A stretch of DNA of 40,905 nt from Bradyrhizobium sp. cir1. GTDB taxonomy: Bacteria > Pseudomonadota > Alphaproteobacteria > Rhizobiales > Xanthobacteraceae. The number at the start of each line of letters is the position of its first letter. Position 1 is the stretch's first letter. This document shows positions 35,895-40,905 of this stretch, in pieces. Below the pieces are notes generated by a model that saw nothing but the letters and a program-made list of their open reading frames with translations, did not search any database and was not told the origin of the DNA. Made by a program: the position numbers and the translations under genes. Location of the stretch: positions 1 through 40,905 of the forward strand of contig NZ_JACIHE010000044.1 of the NCBI RefSeq assembly GCF_014198245.1, in the 5' to 3' direction.

Positions 35895-35910
35895 AGCAAC
35901 GAACGTGCCA
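35895..35910 (-). promoter_or_regulatory. Sigma-54 promoter of the DprE1/DprE2 unit
   Basis: On the minus strand TGGCACGTTCGTTGCT matches TGGCACG-N4-TTGCW at every fixed base. The predicted start is near 35884, giving a leader of about 24 bases to the peptide ATG and about 325 to the DprE1-like gene. Confidence 0.85.
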
Positions 35911-35972
35911 GCGGCGTCAGCGCTAAGTGTCCGCTTTCCCGTAATCCCGCCGAAACGCCCCGAGGATGCCGC

Positions 35973-35988
35973 TGTTGCGAACTCGACA
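35973..35988 (-). promoter_or_regulatory. NifA upstream activator sequence
   Basis: On the minus strand TGT-CGAG-T-TCGCA-ACA fits the strict TGT-N4-T-N5-ACA form. It lies about 89-104 bases before the predicted start, almost exactly the distance of the proximal site in the UbiA-fusion promoter (about 92-107). Confidence 0.75.
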
Positions 35989-36949
35989 GGCTTTGTAGTG
36001 AAGTCATAAACTGAACAGGCGTGGCGCGTCGCGTCGGTCAGCATGGACGTTTCTGAGCCACCGAACGGAGTTGCTAATCCTCTCTGCCCCTCGGTGGGAT
36101 GAAAGAGAGTGACGATCTAAATCGTATTTGGAGAAGTCAGGGGACTTAGACGCGTGATCGCGATCGATAACGATGAAATCATTCACACGCACTGCAGCCT
36201 GTGCGGCATAACGAGATTGAGGTCGATGAGTTGGTGAAGAGGCCAAAAAGGCTCGACCAACGGAGACTAAATCGAGGCTCTTACATGTTTTGAACATCTC
36301 ATTCGGCTGCGCTTGGTCGAATATGCAGTCGGCTCGGCTTTGTTGCCACTCTCCTCGTCGGATGGCAACCGGCATCGTAACTCCGATGATGACGGAGGAC
36401 CGCATCAGGGGGGCAATTCCGTGGCCAATCACGGTCATGCGCGAAGGGATTCTAACACTGTTTTTTCGGCCATGATCGGTCTGTCGAAATTCAGCCGCCG
36501 TTCACCGAGGTTCGCCGCAATATGCTGCGATCGCCGTTTGAAGTGAGGCGGGGCGGCGGATTCACCGTGACGGTGGCGGGCTTCACTCAATCAGCGTCTC
36601 CGATTTCCGTAGCGACTTTTTGAAGGAGAGTGCGATGAAAGCATAGCGCCACAACGAGCAGCCGAGAACAAATGTTTGAGAACTGCATCAATTCGCCTCT
36701 CGAAATTGGTGCTTCTAGGGCGACGCGCACCAGGGGCTTTACACTAGCATCCTACGGGTCCAACGCGTGGCGGCATTCTCCGAGCCTGGTCCTCGAGGTC
36801 GGGCTTCATTTGCTCACGGTGTCGCTGCGCGCATGCATGAAGTTGATGAGCACCGATCGCTAAACCATGGCCGTTAGCGCGCAAAATCATTGCGCGAGCA
36901 TCGTCATGGGGGCACTTGAATGGTCATCACTCGCTCAACTAGGATACGC
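35989..36949. other. Stretch with no recognisable gene
   Basis: A 144-codon minus-strand frame (36004-36438) has no ribosome binding site or family pattern and covers the region upstream of the NifA site. Nothing else was found. Confidence 0.4.
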
Positions 36950-37255
36950 GTCTCAAAGAGTCTCGGCGCATAATGGGAAGGCGGCCTGTGCATCGCTATT
37001 GATCACGTCCCAGTTCACGCTCTTGGTCTCGAGCATGGCGCGTACTTTTGGAGGTCTCGCCGCTGTACTCATCTTCGGTGACCTTCATCCCAGTCGCCTT
37101 CGAAGGGCTCGTAATAGATCTTGCGGTCGATCACCTATGTGGTGCCGCCACAGTCGACGATCGTGAGCTTATCCCCGCAATAGCGGACCCGCCGGCGCGA
37201 ACGCCGCCAAGCCGGTCACGGCCAAGGCACGGGCGATCATCAATGATTTTCTCAT
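36950..37255 (-). pseudogene. Broken polyamine-type ABC substrate-binding protein gene
   Basis: On the minus strand the ATG at 37255 (GGAG eight bases upstream) starts a signal peptide (MRKSLMIARALAVTGLAAFA). Then, in changing frames, KLTIVD, DRKIYYEPFE, KVTEDEYSGETSK and RAMLETKSVNWDVINSDAQA follow. This is the N-terminal 100 residues of a PotD/PotF-like periplasmic spermidine/putrescine-binding protein. At least three frameshifts are present and the rest of the gene is lost. Confidence 0.75.
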
Positions 37256-37830
37256 CGTCTACGCTCCTTGCTAGGCCATCCCTGAATGGGGCCAGCGCTC
37301 CTCAATACTTGCGCCAGCTTTCGTGGTGAAACCATGATTCATGGCCACGGCGCGTCAAGTACGGCAATCTTCAGTTTTGCCAGCCAATTGTGATCGCCGC
37401 ACCTGGCTCCACCGGCGCCTCGCCTTAAGTCGGTAGCTTGATCACAAAATCATCACGGTCGCAGACAGAGACCCGGGTGCATGCGTGGTAACCAAGATAA
37501 ATCATCTCCAGAACCTGTGTGGTAAAGACATTGGGCAGTGAGCACGACGCGGAGTTTAGCTTCACACGCTCTCGACGTAGCGGCAGTACCGGCCGACCGA
37601 TCGCCTCGACATTGATCGCGAGCGCCCGCACGATCTCCCGCCAGGAATGTCCACTTTCCAGACGACGCCAACGCTCGGAACGAGAGGAGACCGTCTTGCG
37701 CGATCTCCAACTATCCATCCACGTCCAATTGAAGACTCTTAACGTCGGAAAACTGACAAAGTGGCCGGCCTCACAGAGGGACGACGCGTATTTCTTGCAT
37801 CGAACAAGACGCGCACTCAAATTCCGCGGG
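37256..37830. other. Stretch with no recognisable gene
   Basis: Long frames exist on both strands (for example minus 37425-38057), but they overlap each other, cross the promoter motif at 37831 and lack family patterns. TGT-N9-ACA near 37516 and TGT-N10-GAC at 37648 only approximate NifA sites. Confidence 0.35.
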
Positions 37831-37846
37831 TGGCACGCCGATTGCT
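37831..37846 (+). promoter_or_regulatory. Sigma-54 promoter upstream of the methyltransferase
   Basis: TGGCACGCCGATTGCT matches TGGCACG-N4-TTGCW at every fixed base. The predicted start is near 37857, about 185 bases before the ATG at 38043. No exact TGT-N10-ACA site is found within 200 bases upstream, so another sigma-54 activator, or NifA acting without a canonical site, would be needed. Confidence 0.65.
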
Positions 37847-38042
37847 GAGCCGGAGAGAACACAGCGGGAGTTGTGTTCGAGGCAGGAGTTTGCGATTGGG
37901 TCTGCCGGCTCGAACCTGACGAATGCGCGACGAGGTTGTGCTCGCACTGCGGACGCGGCGGAAACGCTATCACGACAAGCGAAGCGACATTTTGTGGCGT
38001 CCGGCTAGTCACTGTTGATCGGATGAAACGAAGAGCTGCGTG

Positions 38043-38813
38043 ATGAGAACACTTCATGTCTATTCAGAAGACTTTTTTGAGTACATTGATCGTCGTGCAA
38101 TTTCATCCGCAAAGGAGTTCGCAAAGCTCCTTGTACCGTTATTGCAGCCTTCTTCTGTCCTTGACGTCGGCTGCGGACGTGGTGCATGGCTTCGCGAGTG
38201 GAAGGCGGCCGGTGTCAAAACCGCAAAGGGCGTGGATGGGCCGTACGTTCGGGTGGATTCACTTCACATCCCACGAGAAGATTTTTCCCCTGTGAATCTG
38301 TCCATTCCATTTCGCCTTGGCCACAAGTTCGACTTGGTGACAAGTTTCGAAGTAGCCGAGCATCTCGATCCATCAAGTTCGGATACGTTTATATCTAGTC
38401 TTACTGCACATGCCGATCTTGTTGCGTTTTCGGCAGCAACGCCTGGGCAAGGTGGCGAAAACCACATCAACGAACGGTCTCTCGCGTTCTGGCAAGAACG
38501 GTTCGCCTCCCTTAGCTACGAGGCTTATGACATAATTCGCCTTGCAATGAAGAGTAACGGAGAGGTGGAACCGTGGTATCGGTTTAATACGATTCTATAC
38601 GCCAAGCGGGATATCGTCGATCGGTTGCCAACTGCAGTTCGGAATACCCGGATCGCGCCCAATGACATAGACGAGGTCGGCGATCTGGGTTGGCGATTGC
38701 GAAAAGTTTGTCTACGGCCCCTGCCGGTTTCGGCCGTAACCATTCTCGCGAAGTTCAACTATCTTCGGCTGAATCGAGCACATCGAAGAAAGCTATCCAA
38801 GACTTTGCTATAG
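38043..38813 (+). CDS. SAM-dependent methyltransferase
   Basis: 256 residues, ATG at 38043 with GAAGAG about eight bases upstream. Class I methyltransferase fold: motif I VLDVGCGRGAWL near residue 40, an acidic loop (GVDGPYV), and motif IV DLVTSFEVAEHLD. This form is common in sugar or glycolipid methyltransferases of polysaccharide clusters. It might O-methylate the glycan made by the neighbouring pathway (inference from place and shared promoter type). No downstream partner gene is seen. Confidence 0.85.
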   Translation: MRTLHVYSEDFFEYIDRRAISSAKEFAKLLVPLLQPSSVLDVGCGRGAWLREWKAAGVKTAKGVDGPYVRVDSLHIPREDFSPVNLSIPFRLGHKFDLVTSFEVAEHLDPSSSDTFISSLTAHADLVAFSAATPGQGGENHINERSLAFWQERFASLSYEAYDIIRLAMKSNGEVEPWYRFNTILYAKRDIVDRLPTAVRNTRIAPNDIDEVGDLGWRLRKVCLRPLPVSAVTILAKFNYLRLNRAHRRKLSKTLL

Positions 38814-39197
38814 CGCTGGTCGTAGCCCACGTCTCCGCTGCTCAAATTGCCGTGACGCGTCATCAACATCGACGATGATGGCCCTGCCAACGTCGAGCCG
38901 CTAGTTTGTCAGGTATGCAGAGAGATCGCCGCCATGGGACGAGTCCAGCGGCCCGCCGAATCGGAGGACGACCTGAACTTCAGCATAAATAAGTCGCAGC
39001 TCGGAAATCGCCGTAGTTGAGAATGGACAGATGCTCATCGAATGCTCGACCCGCCGCGTCTCTCCCGTTCGGCTCTATTCTGCCGATTGGCATCTGCCTC
39101 GATCAGGCGCTCATGATGCTCCTTTCAAAGTTCCTCCTCATATTTGTCCAAGGAGTCAATGGGGGCGAACAGACATTGGATAGCAAGAATTTAGAAC
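38814..39197. other. Stretch with no recognisable gene
   Basis: No coding pattern, tRNA or repeat recognised. Confidence 0.4.
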
Positions 39198-40045
39198 TTG
39201 TCACGACTGCAACTCGCTGGCTTTCGGTCAGCTCCGTGCGCCGCCACTTGGTCGCGTGAGGAGAAGGATGGGATCGTCGGGGAAACGCTTGCGCCCCGAG
39301 CGAATGTGTCGGCGACAGCCCACGCTCGGAGCCGAGATGCGTCGGAGGTGTTTGCGACACAAGGCGCGAGGCTCGGGAATGATCACTCGGCTCCGGTCGG
39401 TTCGGATGCTGGCGGTGTATGCGTATTTGCAGAAATGTCGAGACACGGTTCCGCTACTGAAGATTGCGCCGTCCCGGGCGGCTGAACCACTATCAGCGGC
39501 TGAACCACTATCAGTTGCTCGCGCTAAACGAAGGGCTGCACTAGACGAAGGTGCGCTCGGAGTTGTGAAGCGCCCGCCATCGGTGGGCTGGAAATCTGTG
39601 GCGAATTGAATGAGGAGCGGAAAGCTGGCAGATTGGCGGCACTCTGTTCTGTTAGCGGCAAGGCGAGGCCTAATGGAGACTTCCGCGACTTTTGCTGAGG
39701 CCTGTACATCCTTTCTTCGCCTCGCAAGAGGAGCGGCTGGGCATCGAGCCCGCGAACAGCTGCTTTGTCTCCGAACTTGCAACGCCGGACTCAGCCAATG
39801 TCGATCGTGCGGCGGTCAGGGGAAGGCGCGAATCGTGCGGCTGAGGGCTATCCTTACGATGTTACGCTCTACGGCACGCGGCCGAAAGGCTGCGGAGTGG
39901 CTAGCGAGGGATGAGCGGATCACCACGAGATGGCCGCCGGCCTCGCGGCGATCGAGGCCGAAAGCGTTGATTCGCACGGCAAGGGCAAGCCGAAACGCGC
40001 GCCGCGCCCCCGCAATGAATTCGGCATCTGGAGTACGGATCATCA
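39198..40045 (+). pseudogene. IS66 relic: pieces of tnpA and tnpC
   Basis: WSREEKDGIVGETLAPRANV and the following piece (39245-39370, frames shifting) match IS66 OrfA. Further on, LAAIEAESVDSHGKGKPKRA and PRPRN (about 39935-40020) match the TnpC segment before the zinc-binding part. What lies between is unrecognisable. The element is heavily decayed and no ends were identified. Confidence 0.6.
39478..39513. repeat. Perfect 18-bp tandem duplication
   Basis: GCGGCTGAACCACTATCA occurs twice in direct succession (39478-39495 and 39496-39513). It lies inside the decayed IS66 relic and most likely arose by slippage. Confidence 0.9.
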
Positions 40046-40181
40046 TGGAGCCCGCACTTGAAGGATAGAGAAGGTCCTTATCGGAGCGCATCTGTCGAAG
40101 CGGCTGGACGTGCAAGCGCGAGGGTGTCCGGAACGTTGTGTAAGTACGTTTTTGTGAGTTTACCTTTGCGAGGGGACTCAC

Positions 40182-40836
40182 ATGACCACTGATTCGACAA
40201 TCACTCCTGAACTTCTGGACCAGGTTCTGGCGAATCACAGCAAGCCGGAGGACCTGACCGGGTAGAACGGGCTGTTCAAGCAGCTGAAGGGAGGTCTGAT
40301 TGAGCCGGCTCTTGGTGCCTAGCTGACGGAACATCTTGGTTACGAGAAGGGCGATCCTGGCGGCCGGAGCTCAGGCAACAGCCACAACGGCACGAGCTCG
40401 AAGACAATTCTCACTGAGGACGGCGAGATCGAGGTTGCGGTGCCGCGTGACCGCGCCGGCAGCTTCGAGCCGCAGTTGATCGCCAAGGGACAGAAGCGGT
40501 TCGATGGCTTTGCCGACAAGATCCTGAGCCTGTACGCCCGCGGCATGACGGTGCCGGAGATCCGGGGCCACCTAGCCGCACTCTACGGCACCGAGGTCTC
40601 GCCGGACTTGTCAGCCGGGTCGCCGACGCTGTGCTCGAGGAGGTGCGGGAATGGCAAAGCCGGCCGCTCGACGCCATCTACCCGATCGTATTTTTCGATG
40701 CGATGCGCGCCAAAATTCGCGACGAGGGGCTGATCAAGGACAAGGCGGTTTATGTCGCGCTGGCCTACAACAGCGACGGCGAGAAGGACGCGCTCGGGCT
40801 CTGGATCGAGCGTACGCATACGACGAAGGCCGCCTG
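40182..40836 (+). pseudogene. IS256-family transposase, broken
   Basis: The ATG at 40182 with GAGGGGA upstream starts an IS256/mutator transposase: MTTDSTITPELLDQVLA, then YEKGD, NGTSSKTI, VAVPRDRAGSFEPQLIAKGQ, FADKILSLYARGMTVPEI, and in a second frame AIYPIVFFDAMRAKIRDEG with the first catalytic Asp, then LGLWIE. Two in-frame TAG codons (40264 and 40320), a frameshift near 40605 and another near 40815 disable it. The rest of the gene would lie beyond the window. Confidence 0.9.
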
Positions 40837-40905
40837 ATTGACGCGTACGCGCGGGCGTGGCGAGCCGTATGATAGCGTTGGATGAAGGTCAGGCGGCTTG
40901 CTGAT

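Noticed and set aside
37425..38057. A 210-codon minus-strand frame
   Set aside because: It covers the sigma-54 motif and the methyltransferase start on the other strand, has no family pattern and reads as random sequence.
32536..39513. Tandem duplications at 32536 and 39478 considered as CRISPR repeats
   Set aside because: Each has only two units with no spacers between them, and no cas gene is present.

Overview
The window looks like part of a symbiosis or accessory island of a rhizobium, most likely Bradyrhizobium or a close alphaproteobacterial relative. The signs are many IS66-family insertion sequences, decayed IS3, IS5, IS256 and IS630 pieces, long gene-poor stretches, and NifA/sigma-54 promoters of the kind that drive nitrogen-fixation genes. 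The genus is inferred; no ribosomal RNA or housekeeping marker is present.

Layout. 1-3.65 kb is decayed DNA with palindromic repeats, an orphan sigma-54 promoter motif and an IS5-type relic. 3.66-6.68 kb is a probable anti-phage CBASS operon: an unrecognised protein, a patatin-like phospholipase effector and a CD-NTase. 6.7-7.65 kb (minus strand) is a phage-like cluster of one well-formed tRNA-Arg(CCG), three degenerate tRNA-like sequences and two small genes. A lone gene of unknown function follows (7.76-8.53 kb). 9.8-17.7 kb is a two-gene operon: a 2155-residue non-ribosomal peptide synthetase (A-T-C-A-T-C/E) and a MATE exporter. 18.2-20.7 kb is an intact IS66 element with a perfect 8-bp target duplication. 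20.7-23.0 kb holds lipase, IS3 and IS66 relics.

The most interesting part is 23.0-38.8 kb. Two convergent transcription units each start with a perfect -24/-12 sigma-54 promoter and NifA upstream activator sequences (TGT-N10-ACA) at almost the same distance. The plus-strand unit encodes a TlpA-like/HAD/UbiA triple fusion and a polytopic GT-C-like membrane protein. These are followed by a broken glucose-1-phosphate cytidylyltransferase gene (rfbF) and the possible start of rfbG. The minus-strand unit encodes a short leader peptide, a truncated TlpA-like protein, a DprE1-like FAD oxidoreductase and a DprE2-like short-chain reductase. UbiA (phosphoribosyl transfer to a polyprenyl phosphate), HAD (possible 5-phosphate removal), DprE1/DprE2 (2'-epimerisation of ribose to arabinose) and a GT-C enzyme together make a plausible polyprenyl-phospho-D-arabinose synthesis and transfer pathway. 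Enzymes of this type are known from mycobacterial cell-wall synthesis and from Nod-factor arabinosylation in Azorhizobium (noeCHOP). Here the promoters suggest control by NifA, in nitrogen-fixing cells, rather than by NodD. A methyltransferase gene at 38.0 kb has its own perfect -24/-12 motif.

The loci have been damaged by insertions. A second intact IS66 element (29414-32241, perfect 8-bp duplication) sits inside the last codons of rfbF. A deleted IS66 copy (25328-26398) and an IS256 relic separate the UbiA and GT-C genes, and an IS630 relic lies between the two units. The window ends in IS66 and IS256 relics.
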